Part shown: positions 31,650 to 45,400 of the stretch, one piece after another | Layout: the number at the start of each line of letters is the position of its first letter | How positions within the stretch are numbered: the stretch's first letter is position 1 | Assembly: GCF_040802235.1 (NCBI RefSeq) | Contig: NC_133166.1 | Location: forward strand, 117,814,991-117,878,990 | Source: Manis javanica | Lineage: Eukaryota > Chordata > Mammalia > Pholidota > Manidae | DNA length: 64,000 nucleotides | Direction of reading: 5' to 3' | The notes under the pieces: model-generated | What the model was told of the DNA's origin: nothing | The model's input: the letters and a program-made list of their open reading frames with translations, nothing else | Databases searched by the model: none | Made by a program: the position numbers and the translations under genes

Positions 31650-31743
31650 AACGCCAGTGCTCACTTTGTAAATAAATAGCTCAACCCCCGCCATGACCCT
31701 GAGCCTTTTGTGATGGGAGAAAAGAAGGGTGGCTGCTTCCTGA

Positions 31744-32251
<508 letters not shown>

Positions 32252-32559
32252 CTCCAGCCCTGCTCTCAGTCCGCCCCGGCCTCCAGAGAATAAAGTTTCT
32301 AACGTGCACCTACCCGAGCACTTAACCAACCCTCCGCGGCCCACTCTAGGCTTGCTGGGCGCCGGCACCGCGGGGCCTGAGGGCTTCTTAAGGCTCCTTC
32401 CCTGGGCTGGCCCAGCCCCTTGGGCCTCGGCTCTCATCCCTCGGGGGCGGGGTCACAGGGGCGGCCTGGCCAATGGGAGGCTGGAGTTACTCTTGTTTTT
32501 TTTGTTGGGGGCGTGTCCCCGGAGCTTGGAGCCTGAAAAGGAGTGGCACCGCCCTCCCG

Positions 32560-32718
32560 TCACCGGGGTGGGAGGGAGAAGAGGCGGAGAGCTACGTGTG
32601 GGTGACGTGGCGGCTTCTGGTCTTCGGTCCGGATTCGGCGGCTTCGGCGCCCGGGGAGGAGGCAGTGACGACCCGGGAGGCTGTGGTAGTGGCGGCGGCA
32701 GCAGGAGGCAGAGAGGAG
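32560..32718 (+). promoter_or_regulatory. STX5 CpG-island promoter and likely first non-coding exon
   Basis: GC-rich sequence with 'ggcggcttcggcg' and 'gtggcggcggcagc' ends at a donor GAG|GTAGGA (32718). The coding exon starts after an acceptor at 33398. The exact transcription start is not visible. Confidence 0.5.
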
Positions 32719-33417
32719 GTAGGACTCACCCTAAGAGGGGTCTAGCCGCTTTGTCCACTCCGGGCAGCAGCTTTCCGGGGTACGGGGGGAATAGAACCGG
32801 GGGCCAGCGGGCAATTCCTGCCGGTCCGGCTCGGGGGTGAGCGAATACCTCACCGTCCAATCACGAAAGCCCCTGTTGAGAGGGACGTCTGTATTATCTA
32901 ATCAGTGGCTGCGATACTCCAGAAGGCGGGACTTATGAGGGGGTGGGACTTCCTGTTTCAAATACACACCTTAGAGATTTCCACCCCTCCGCCCACCGAA
33001 GTGTGTCCTGCTTTGGAGGTCCGTCACCGTTTCTCCCTGAGGAGTTGAGGGAACCCATGGATATAAGCGGCCCAGCTAGGGCCTAGGGCAGTTGCACAGG
33101 CCGGACCGCAGCCTCGGGGCCAGAGGACCTTCCTCTGGCCCTGTCTCTGCTTCAGGGTCCCCCGGCCCGCTCTCTGACAGCCAGAGCCAAGTTGGAAGAG
33201 GAGCCTGAGCAGGGGAACGGCTTAGGCCGGAGAGGAAACGGGACGCTGCCCGCCCCGGGCCGGCCCCAGGATCTGCGGGTGGCTTTAGGCGCGAAAGTCT
33301 GTGCCAAGTGCAGAAGGGGCCCGATGATTTGCTCTTTGGTGGGGGAATTTGTGGAGAAGGAGGCTGCCTGGGGAATGACACTCTCCCCTCCACAACAGTC
33401 CGAGGTTATGCGTCTCA

Positions 33418-36400
33418 ATGATCCCGCGGAAACGCTACGGGTCTAAGAACACGGATCAGGGTGTCTACCTGGGTCTCTCAAAGACACAGGTCCTGTCCCC
33501 TGCAACTGCTGGCAGTAGCAGCAGCGACATCGCCCCTCTGCCCCCACCAGTGGCCCTGGTCCCTCCCCCTCCCGACACCATGTCCTGCCGGGATCGGACC
33601 CAGGAGTTCCTGTCTGCCTGCAAGTCTCTGCAGAGCCGTCAGGTAAGGACGAGAAGTGGGGAAGTCAGGAGTGAGCCTTACTCACATCTGGGAGACGCTC
33701 TGCTGCAGCATTGTTGATTGAAGGAATTCCTGGGGGAATCTGATGCAGAACTGATCAAGCTTGGGGGGGCGGTAAGATCTACTAAGCAACAGAGGGATGG
33801 TGAGCTAGTTATTTAGAGGCAAGGCCCTAGACTTCTTTGTGAGGAATGCCCCGGAGGACAGTGTTGCTCTTCTGGAAGAATTATATCAGGGTGAGAGGTG
33901 ACTGCAATATATTTGATTTGGGTAAGGAACTACTTAGAGCCTTTAGCTCAGAGACAGGCATTTGAATTCTAGTTCCACCACAAGTTTGCTCTGTGCCCAC
34001 GTGGAAGTTAATCTAATTGGGCTGTGTTTATATCTGTAAAGTGAAGTTTTCTAGATAAATATTTTTTATCAAAATCACTTTGAAGTACTATTTTAAAAAT
34101 TAGGTTCCCTTGTCTTGGTCTAGACTTTCTGAATCCAAGAGGGACCTGAGTAACTGTAATTTTAAATACGTTTACTGCTCAGCTCTGGATAACAGCTGCT
34201 CTTTTTTATAATCTCCAAGCGATTCCCTGGTTGAGGAGTAGAATGGCAATTTAGTGCTTACAATGTATCAGGTATTTGGGCTAAAATACTTTACAGCCCT
34301 TAGGTCATTTAATCTTAGGAGTTACAATAGGTGTGTGGATTGTCTTCATTTTATAGAAAGAAGAAATAGAGAGTCAGAATGGTTTAAGAACTTGCTCCAA
34401 AATCCCCAGCTAGTTAAGTGGTGGAGTCAAGATTTGAACCCAGGTGTTCCTGTCTTCAAATCTGGGCTCTAAACTACTACTACTGATAAAATTAGACCTT
34501 CTGGTGGAGGCTAACAGTAGTACTAGAGAGAGATGTAGTGGACACCTGAGGAACTGTGAAAGCTGGAAATGAGGGGAACTAAAGCTTCACCTCTTGACCT
34601 TGCTTTTCAGAATGGAATCCAGACAAACAAGCCAGCTCTGCGCGCTGTCCGGCAGCGCAGTGAATTCACTCTCATGGCCAAGTGAGTCGAGAGCAGTTAG
34701 GTGGTGGGATGATACCGTGTCTGAGGAGAAGTAGGCTTGCCTTTGGTGGCCTTGGCTGTGAAGGCTAGGATTGGTTGTGCTCGAGCTAATGTGGGAATAG
34801 GCTCTCTCCTCCCCTTTCCCATAATGTTCTCACTAATGCTCCTTTGCAGGCGCATTGGGAAAGACCTCAGCAACACGTTTGCCAAGTTGGAGAAGCTGAC
34901 AATCTGTGAGTATTCTTGGGATCTCTCAGAATTGAGGCAGTGAATGAAAGAGGCCTGAGGAACCGTACTTCCTGAGCCTCGTCTTTGACCTCACCCATCG
35001 TGACTTCTTATTTGTTTCTGCAGTGGCAAAGCGCAAGTCCCTCTTTGATGACAAAGCAGTGGAAATCGAGGAACTAACTTATATCATCAAACAGGTGAGC
35101 TACCAGCTACTGGGAGCATCCAGCATTCCAGTCAGATCACTCCCACCATTTTCCATTGCCCTGGAGGCCCAGAGCAGGTTACTAGGGCCACCCCAAACAT
35201 CCTGGTCATCCACTGAGTCAGTAGACAATATTGATCACCTACTGTGTATAAAGCAGAGCTGGACACTTGCCTCCCCAATATGAAGTGAGATTTCTGCCTT
35301 CAAGGGCTTATTGTCTAGAAGAGGTGTCCAGCCCTATAAACTCATGCTTACAATGAGTAAGAGACGAGTGGTACAGAAAAGATCTTACAAGAAGATGAAT
35401 GCAGTAGTCTGGGGATGCTGGGAAAGATTTTATAGAGGAGGCAAAATCTGAGCTGGTATCAAGGCTTGTGTAGAAGCAGTGGAAGAACAGTCCAGGTAGG
35501 GGAAGTGGCATGTGCAGAGGCATGACTTAAAAAAGGGCAAGTTCAGGTCTTTGCGCAGATATTAATGTGCTCAGAGAGGCCTACCCTAACTGTGCTGTTT
35601 AATATTCCAACACCCAAAGCTCTGATCTCCTTTACTTTGTTCTGTTTTCTTTTTTATAGCACTTGATGCATTCTAACATTATAACTAACCTTTATGTTAA
35701 TTGTCTCTGTTCTCTCTCATCTGCCTCATCCCCCTCAAAAAAAGAAAGAAAGAAATCTATGCTAGAGAGCAGAGATTTTTTTCTTTCTGGTTATCCCCAA
35801 ATGTGTCCCAAATGCTTATATCAGTGTCTGGCATATAGCAGGTACTTAATTTTGTTGACCAAATGAGTGATTGGCAGGTTGGAAAGGTAGATTGGTGTCT
35901 GGTTGTGAAGATCACTCGGGGTTTTGCTGAGGAGAGAGGAATCACTCTGAGTGCTACGGCCTGCAAAGATGATTGGAACCTGGACCCAGTTCTGTCTGAA
36001 GGACACCCATATAGCACAGTTCTATACAGCTGTGACCCCTTCTATTCCTAGGACAGTGTAATGAGAATAAAATGTGAAATTGAATGATCATGGGGAAAAA
36101 GACCACCCAGAGCATGGCTGGGCAGAGGCCAGGGAGAAAACTGCTGCAGTTGTCCAAAACCAAGGTGATTATGGCAGAGGCCAAAAGGCAGACACATTCC
36201 AGACGCACTGTGCTGGGAAAGAGACGGTTCCACTATCAGGGTGTTATAGGCATTTAAGAACCGCTGACTGGATTCGGACTGACTTGTGTTCAAATCCTAC
36301 ATCCACCACTTATGGTGTGACTTTGGGTAAGCTACATACCTACAGTTCCCTTGTGAATAAAAGGGGATAATAACTACCTACCTCATAGGGTTGTTGTGAG

Positions 36401-39400
36401 GTCTCATTTGCTTATGTTTTCAACCACTCACATTATTGAGTGACTTTTGGTTGCTTGGTTCTGGGGACTTAGTAATGAATAAGAGAGATGTGGTTGGTCC
36501 CTGCCCTTTTGGAATGGGTGAACTAGACACTATACAAGTAAACAGAAAAGATAGTTGCAGACGGTGGTAAATCCTATTAAAGTAATAAGGCAAGTGAATT
36601 ATTTAGGGTAGGGGCCTGCCTTAGATGGGGCGATTCTAAGATGGCCTGGTGGAAGAAGTGACATCGAGACCTGAATGGTGAGGGAAAAGCCAGTCATCTA
36701 AGACTCTGGTGGGAGTACTTACCAAGAAATGGGATTAGCAAAGAGAAGTCCCTAAAGTGTGGGGGATTTGCTGGATTTGATAAACGTGAAAGAGGCCCGT
36801 GTGGATGCAGCATAGCAAGTGAGAAGGAGACCGGTAGGGAATGAGGTCAGAAAAGTGGGTGGGGCCAGTTCATGTAGAGCCTGTGCAAGCCAGGTAAAGA
36901 ATTTGAGTTGTATTCCGAATTTATTGGGAAGCTTTTGGAAGGTTTTAAGCAGAGGAGTAACATGCCCCATTTTTAGTTTAAAAGGTCACTCTGGTTGCTG
37001 TGCAGCGAGTGGATCATAGGGGAACGAGCTATGAGAGAAAGGTCATTTGGGAGGCTCCCGGAGATTCTCGAGAGAGAGATGACAGTCTGAACTAGTGTGG
37101 GTTTATTGGAGAAGGAGGTGAGTGGACAGGTTCAGAGTGTGTATTGCAATCAGCCGGGTTCTGCTAGGTTACATGGGGATTAAGGGTAAAGAGAGGAATT
37201 GAGGATGGCTCCTCAGGGTTTGATCTGAGCAGCTGGTAAATGGTGGTGCCGTGTGCCAAAATGGAAAAGGAGGAGGAAGGGGGTGAAATAGCTTTGGAGC
37301 AGAAATTGGGAGTTGTTTTCTATGTTAAGTTTAAGGACAAAAAGAAAGCTGTAATTAGCTTAGCATGTTGTGTGGCTCATGGTAAGCAAATAAGAGGCTG
37401 CTGTTGTATTCATGTGGTGCTAAGTGTACCCGATGGACAATGGCTGCGTTGCGGCATACTGCTGGGGTAAGGAGGTGTGAGTATGTGGTTTAGAAGCTTC
37501 TAGATTGGGCGCCTAGGTGGGAAGTGGTGCCATTTTCTAAGCTAGAATCCTGGGGAAGGAGATTTTATGGGGAAAAAACCTGGAACGCTGTGGACATGTA
37601 AGCTATGAGGAGGCCCAGTCAGCTCCAGGTCAGACCAGTCAGCAGTGGAAATGGTTCAGAGTTCTCAAGAGAATGGTCAGGACTGGGAGACTAATTGGAG
37701 GGGACAGTTGGAAGGACTCTAGAAGTTGTCTGATCTGGTTTTTCTTCTAGCCTATTTCTAGAACTCACTGTGCTTGAACTCCTTCCCCTCTGCTTCTCTG
37801 ACCCCTCCCAGGCCCTGGCTCCTCTGGGACGAGCTCTCTCTGCCGGCCCACTGCCTCCGTCGTCTCACTTGTCTGAAGTGACCCTTGGCAGGCTGGATCT
37901 GGGAGCAGATGACACACTGGTCTAGTGTAGGAAGCCTGGCTGTGCTACTAACTCAACTGTGTGTCATCTTGAACAAGTCATGGCTTTCACTCTTTTGCAA
38001 TAATTTTTAAAAGGAATTCTACATATAAAAATCATTTGGGTGATGCTTCTGGGGAACTGCGGTGCCTCTGACTCTTCTCTTCTGAGTGGTACACAGGTGG
38101 TTCGCTGGTCAACATGCTTTGGGTCCAAGGTTTTGGCCTCTGAAGGGGTCTGGGGCCATGAGTGTGGCCTCACAGGGTGGCAAACAGCTGCAAGGTGGAG
38201 GGGATAAACAAGTCATTTGCCCTTAACAACATGGGTTTGAGTTGGTTGGATCCACTTATGCAGATTTTTTTCAATAAATATATTAGAAAACATTTTGAAG
38301 ATTGTGGCCATTTGAAAAAACATTTATCTAGCTTATATTATGACTATGGTATTTAATACACAAAATCTGTGTTAATCGAATGTTCATGTTATCAATAAGG
38401 TTTCCAGTCAGCAGTAAGCTATTTGTAGTTAATTCTTTGGGGGTCGAAAGTTACACTTGGATTTTCAACTGCACATGGGTCGGCCTCCCTAAACCCCATG
38501 TTGTGTTGTTCACGGGTCAGTTGTATTTACAAATGGATGAGATGATATTTCCCCTCTTTCTGGCTCTAGTCTGCAGCCCAGAGGAAACTCCAGAGTTTGG
38601 AAAATCCCAGGAGGCCCTTCTGGTCTGTTTGAAATGCCCTCACCTCTGCTAGTAACTCCTTCCCTGCCCTCCCTGCCAGAGGCACCCATGTGGGAGAGAT
38701 GCTGGCTGAGGACTCTTTGTTGATACTCAGTTGTTTTATTGGCTTTTTCACCAGGACATCAATAGCCTCAACAAACAAATTGCCCAGCTTCAGGATTTTG
38801 TGAAGGCCAAGGGCAGCCAGAGCGGCCGGCATCTGCAGACCCATTCCAACACCATCGTGGTCTCCCTGCAGGTAGGACCTGGGGTGGGAGCGCAAAGGGC
38901 AAAGGGTAGAAGGTGTTGTCGTCTTCAGCTGACCTCCTCTCCTTTTTTTCTAGTCCAAACTGGCCTCCATGTCCAATGACTTCAAATCGGTTTTAGAAGT
39001 GAGGACAGAGGTGAGGAAGGATAGAGGCCTGGGGCGAGGGCCCATGAGGGGATAGGGAAGGATCGAAGGGAGAGGTGAGGGCAGCAGAGTCATGGGCAGA
39101 GGGGGTTCTCTTTAACATGCCCGCTTCCCAGAGGACTCAGGACCTTTGCGTTTCTTCCCCAATCCCAGAACCTGAAGCAGCAGAGGAGCCGGCGAGAACA
39201 GTTCTCCCGGGCACCCGTGTCAGCCCTGCCCCTTGCTCCCAACCACCTGGGTAAGTCACAGGCAGTGGCGGGAGCCCCGAGTGGCAAGACTCGGTTATTC
39301 TGGTTGTGCTGGCACCCTCTAAAGGCAGCTTGGGGAGGACAGGGAAGTTTCTAGACTTTCTCAGAAGTCAAACTTGATTGTTGATTTCATGATCCACACT

Positions 39401-42400
39401 TAGTGTCCCACATTTGCACTGTTGGGGGTGAAGTTAGTCACATTCAGAAGAATGACAGTTTCTAATGTTTTCTGTGCCCTCACTCCCTTTACACACATTT
39501 TCATGTTCAATTTTCATAACCACCCTTAGAGAAAGCAACTATTACTATCCCCCATTTTACACATGAGGAAACTGAGGCTCAGAGAGGTTAAATGACTCAT
39601 CCAGAGTCACAAGGCTAGTAAGTGCCACACCTGAGATTATAACGAGAGCATGTGGGCTCATTTGAACCTGCTTTTAACCAAGAAGTGTCCTGTCTTTCTT
39701 CCCCAGGGGGCGGTGCTGTGGTTTTGGGGGCAGAGTCCCGTGCCTCGGGGGATGTGGCCATCAACATGATGGACTCTCGGACCAGCCAGCAGCTGCAGCT
39801 CATTGACGAGCAGGTACCCAGACTCTGAACTGTCAGGGGCTTGCTACTCTGTCCTCTGTGGGCCACAAGCAAGTGTTTGGAATGCACCCCGGGTGGAATA
39901 GCAAGCTGGGAGGGTCCTGTAGAGGCAGGCCCTACCCTGAAGAAGCTGCCAGCACTCGTGCCTGCTCTCTCTCCTCTGAAGGACTCCTACATCCAGAGCC
40001 GGGCAGACACCATGCAGAACATCGAGTCTACAGTTGTTGAGCTGGGCTCCATTTTTCAGCAGTTGGCACACATGGTTAAGGAACAGGAAGAAACCATTCA
40101 GAGGTGAGACACTCTTTCATCCCAAACAGAGGATCTTCTGTTTCCTGTGGGTTGGCATCCTAAGTGTTCCCAGGGACAGCCTGATACCCTTGGGAAGTAT
40201 AGAATGAATCCTGTCCACCCACAGTTCAACAGGTGTTTATTGAGCACCTGTTCCATGTCAGACAGTTCTAGGTGCTGGGGATACAGCGATGAGTAGAACA
40301 GTGAAGTCCATGCTTTGTGTGTATGTGTGGAATTCAATCAGGTGGGTGAGAACAGCTCTTAAAAAGAATTAACAAGAAATTTTCAGGTAGGGATAAGGGC
40401 TCTACGGAGAAAGGAAGTTGGGTGATGTGTTAAGAAAGTGACTGAGTAGACGTATCAGGATGGGTGGCAGGGAAGGCTGCTCTAAAGAAGACGACACTAA
40501 AGCAGAGCCCTGAGTGACAGGGGGGCCCAACCATGCAAGGAAGTTGTAGGAAGAAGAGAGGAAGAGTGTTCTAGGCAATGTGGACAGCCCGGGCAAGGGC
40601 CCTGTGAGGGGCTGGTCTTCTGGCTGGTCTTGCAGCCATCAAGAACCAAGAAGGACAGTGTAGTTAGAAAGTGATGAACAGGGACCGAGAGGTACTAGGT
40701 GAGACCAGAGGGACAGGCAGAGCCCACCAATGCAAAGGCCTCCCTGTTCCTTTGGCACCACCTGCCACCTCAAGAGGCATGTTACCTGCTGCTCTTCAAC
40801 ACACAGCATGCATTTGCCAGTTACAGACCTACAGCTGTGGACGAAAGAGACAAAGACCCCTGCTCTTCTGGAACTTACATCCCTGTAGAGAAGACAGATT
40901 ATTAAAAATACACATAACACGGAAAGGGCCCAGTGCATTCTTCTGCCCAGTGACAAATGCCATAAATAAAAGTAGAGTCAGGTAAACTAATCAGAAGAGT
41001 GTCAGGTTTGGAAATGCAAGTTGTAATCTTAAATGGGATGTTCAGGGAGACCCTGTTCAGAAGGTGATCACATCTGACCAAGATCTGGAAGAAGGTAAGG
41101 GAGTTTTCCATGTAGATATCTGGGGAAGTAATACCAGGCCAAGGGAAGAACCAGGGTGAAGGCCTTCATGTAGGACTGTGTCTGATGAGTTAAAGGACAG
41201 CAAAGAAGTCACTGCAGCTGGGGACAAGTGAGGGAGAGAGTAGCTCAAGGTGAGGCTAGCAGGGAAATGAGGGACCAGAACATGTGGGGCCTTTTAAAGC
41301 CATTGTGATGCTTTGGCTGTTAGACTGGGTGATAGGGGACCACTGCAGGGTTTTGATGGAAGGCTACACCCTCTGACTTCTGCTGTAAAAGGATCACTCA
41401 GTTGCTATAGTCAGAACAGATCATAGGGGCCTCAGTGAGAAGCAGGAGGTCGTACGGAGGCTTTTGCAATAATTCAGGCAAGAGGTGATAGTAGTTGGGA
41501 CCAAGGTCCTGAGCGGCAGTTGGATTCTGGGTATATATTGAAGATAGAACCAACAGTATCAATAATTTGATGAACTGAATGTAGGGTGTGAGAGAAAAAG
41601 GGGTTTATAAGAACTCCAGGCTTCTCATATGAGTGACTGAAGGGATTCATGGCCTCCACTTGAAAAAGGATTGGTTACATCGGGTAGAGTAGGTTTGGGG
41701 GAAAAGCGGTCCAGCAAGAGGTGAATAGTCGTCTGTTAGACATCTAAGTGGGGACAGTGAACAGGCAGATGGATATATGGAGTTCAGGAGACAGGTGTGG
41801 GCCGTGAGTGGGCAGAACTGGACTCTGAAGCTGGGTAAGGGAGTGCGTGTGAGGAGGAGAACCCAGCACTGAGGCCTGGGGCCGTTTCTGCGCGCAGCTC
41901 AGTCCTGGAAGGAGATGGAACGGGCACCGCTGGCAAGGCGCGGAAAAAAACGGATGACTGTGGTGTCCTGGGAACCAGGAGAAGAAAATGAGTGAAAGAA
42001 AGAGTGATCAGCTGTGATTTTGGTTTTTGTTCAAGCAGGATGAGAGCTGAGAATTTAACTGGAGGGTTTAGCTCGTTCACATCGAGGTGATTTGTGCGGA
42101 GGTGGGGTTCAGGCTTTCTGCCTTACGGTTTGCTTGCTTTCCCCTTCTGTTTTCCTTCCCCTCTTTCTCCTCTCCGGTCTTCTTTTGAACAATTGAATTG
42201 TTTTTTAGAATTCCATTTAAACTTGTCAGTTGGTAGTTTAGCTGTATGTCATTGCTTTTTTTCTTTTTTTGTGGCTGCCTAGGGGTTCCAATGTGCATCA
42301 TTTACCTTGCACAGTTTACATAAAATACAAGAAATTGGCAACCCTCTCCTCCGTCCTCTATGCTGTAGTTGTTGCATCTGTATACTTTCTTAATCCCACA

Positions 42401-45400
42401 CTACAGTAACTGTAAAACTGTATAATTGTGTGGTTTTTTTTGCTTTACAGTTTAAAGAAATTAAGAGGAGAAAATTGTCTTTCCTATTTACTCATATACT
42501 TACCATTTCCAGGGCTCTCCTTTCCCTCCCAAATACCCAGTTTCCGTCTGGCATCGCTTCCCTTTAATCTGAAGAACTTCCTGTAGCGCTTTTTGTAGCG
42601 CAGATCTGCTGACAAGTTCTCTTACTCTTCCTTTCTCTGAAAATTTATTTCTCCTTCATCCTTAAAGGATATTTTTGTCCAGATTATAGCATTTTGGGTT
42701 TATGGTTTTAATCTTTAAGCACGTTGAAAATGTCACTCTGCTCTTTTGGTCTTTCTTGGGCCTAGTGAGAGGTGGGTGTAAATTCTAACTGTGTAATGTG
42801 TTTTACTCTGGCTGCTTTTCAGTATTTGTTTCTTGTCTTTGGTTCTCAGCAGTTGACTATTATGCAATCTACATGTGATTCTCTTCGAATTTACTATACT
42901 TGGGGTCTCTGAGCTTCCTGAAACTATACATTTATGTCCTTCACCAACTTTGGGAAATGTTGAGCTGTTATTCCTTCAAATATTTTTTTCTGCCTCTTTC
43001 TTTCTTCTTCTTCAGTGTAGTATATGTAATATCAAATTGCATGTCAATAAGTATTTACTGTAAGATTGTCCCTACATTGATGAGAAAAAGTATGATCACT
43101 TGATTAAGGTGGTGACAGATAATCTCTCCTTTTAAAAGTGTATGTTTTTGCTTTGCAGTCTTAAGGTATTTGTGGGATACCTGTGATGATAGCCTGTTCC
43201 CCAAAGATGTTTCACCTACTGTTTCTAGGATCCACTTACGATGCTTGTCTGAATCAAATCTCATTGGGATACATTTTCCTTTATTAATTGCATGAGCTGC
43301 AGTTCCTCTTAATCAGGCTGGATAAAACTATTCTCCTGTACTTTCAGAGTAAATAGTAGAGCACGTGCCAAAAATAGTGACCAAGGAGTTTGGTGTTTAT
43401 TGAAGTACAGTTGGTGTACAATATTGTATTGATTTTGTGTGTAAGGAGTTTGTTAATTCTCTGTTTTGAGTGTCATTATGGAGCTAAGGTTTTTATTTGT
43501 TTATTTTTGTATGATAATGAGTTTGGATTTTGATGATTTTTCAATGCTCAATTTGTTCCCAGTTTGTCTAGTGGGAGTCAAGAGGTTTTTGTTTCTATTT
43601 TTTTAAAGCCTGGGAGAAAATAAAAGTATGTGTGTATGCTAATGAGAATGACCCAACAGAGAAATAAAAATTGATAATATAAGAGCAAGGGGAGAGAATT
43701 CTTATAATTATGTCGTTGAGAAGGTGAGAGGGAGTAGTATCCAGTGCATAAGCAGAGGACTGGGCTTTGAAAGGGGCTGATGAAAGGTGGGAAGGCAAGA
43801 TATGTGGTGCAGATGCTGGGGGTGGGGACCAACACAATTGTTCTCACAGCACTTTATAAATGGCTGGTGCTCCACACATGGTAAGTGAATAAACAAACAC
43901 TCTTTTAGCTGGTGATTCCCAAACCTGGATACTTGTCAGACCCTCTGTGGACATTACAGTATATGAAGATTCCTGAAGGACCAGGCTGCTCACCTCTTTG
44001 GAATCAGAATCTTCAAGTGGGAGGCCAGGAACCTATTTTTTTGGAGACTGTGACTCCATAGATATTCTGGGAACGGCCTCTAGGAATCTCCATTTCATAC
44101 AAGCTCATAGGAGGTTCTGATGAGCATCAGGTTGCGAAACAGTGGTTTAAAGACTGCTTATTTATTCAACTACTTTGTGTTGAGCATCAGCCATTTATAA
44201 AGTGCTGTGAGTACAGCTGTCTCGGTCCTAGAATCAGGAGAACTGACTGATTCTTGTCTGGTTCAGCTGAGATCTAGGGAAGCCCTTGCTAGGTTAGGCC
44301 GTAAACACCATAGCTCCTCAGGCTATGATGTTACTTTGAATATTAGAATACTGTATATTCAGTGAAACAATAAAAAAAGATATTTAGATTCTTCACCCTA
44401 TGCATATGTGTTTTAATTAGTTAGAATCACAGCATATATATGCAACTTCTAGTCTTCCTTGAAAGGGGATCGTTAAGTGTTTTTCAGTGTTAGTAGTCAT
44501 CCATGCATTGGTTTAGCAAATGTTGGTTGCTGCTGTGAGCTAGTCGTGCTGGATCTGGGGCTGGGAAGCCGAAAGACAGAGTTCTGGTGAGTCTCCTGGA
44601 GCTCACTGTCTAGTAGGAGAGACACCTGGATGATTGCAGTTCATATGATGAGTTCAGGAACAGAGGGAATGAGGCAACTCACACTTGTTCTCTCCGAGTT
44701 GGGCCATGGGGCCTCCTGGAAGTGACAGCAAGCTACAACCTGAGGGGGAACGCCAGCCAAAGAAAGAGAGAGGAAAGGCCATTCCATGTCTTGGAGAAAC
44801 AGCTCCGAAACGAGAGCGAGCTTGGGTGGATCCCAGGAATGCAGAATCACTCTGTGTGGCTGGGGGAGTAGTGAGGGAGAAAGCTAGAGAGGCAAGGCCA
44901 GACCACGAAGCACCTGCGTGCCCGAGCAAGACGTTTCCCCGGGAGAGCACCCTGCAGGAATGGACTGATGGTGGCTAAGAATGGGGTTTGCCCCAGACTC
45001 GCTGAGCGTCAGACTGTCTGGGACAGCCAGGTGGCATTTGAGGCACGGTCTGATGCTCAGAAGAGAGGGCTGAGCTACAGACGAGGACTTGCAAATCCAT
45101 GGCCTCTCGGTGAAACCCTGGGCACAGACAAGACCAGTGACAGTGGGTGAAGTGAGATAAAGGATAGGACGGATCCCCGTGGATTCCAGAGTATGTGGGG
45201 AAGGGAAGGGTCTGTCCAGGAGACCGAGGAGGAAGACTTAGGAAGATGAGAGAACGAAGTAGAGATGTGTCCTTAGAAGCCGCGGTGGAAGGGACTTCAG
45301 GAAGAAAGGAGTGGTCATTTCTCAGTGCCCCTGAAAACAGAAGTTTGAGGTAAGGCTCCCAAGGTGCTAATTGGTTTGGGGCAGGAGGACTAGGATTAAC

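Noticed and set aside
36415-37740. Possible homology among several intronic stretches (36.4-37.7 kb, 40.2-42.1 kb, 27.5-28.2 kb) as local duplications
   Set aside because: They share the L2 consensus order and are independent copies of that LINE. Only the U2-linked pair at 0.5 and 3.2 kb shares flanking sequence as well.
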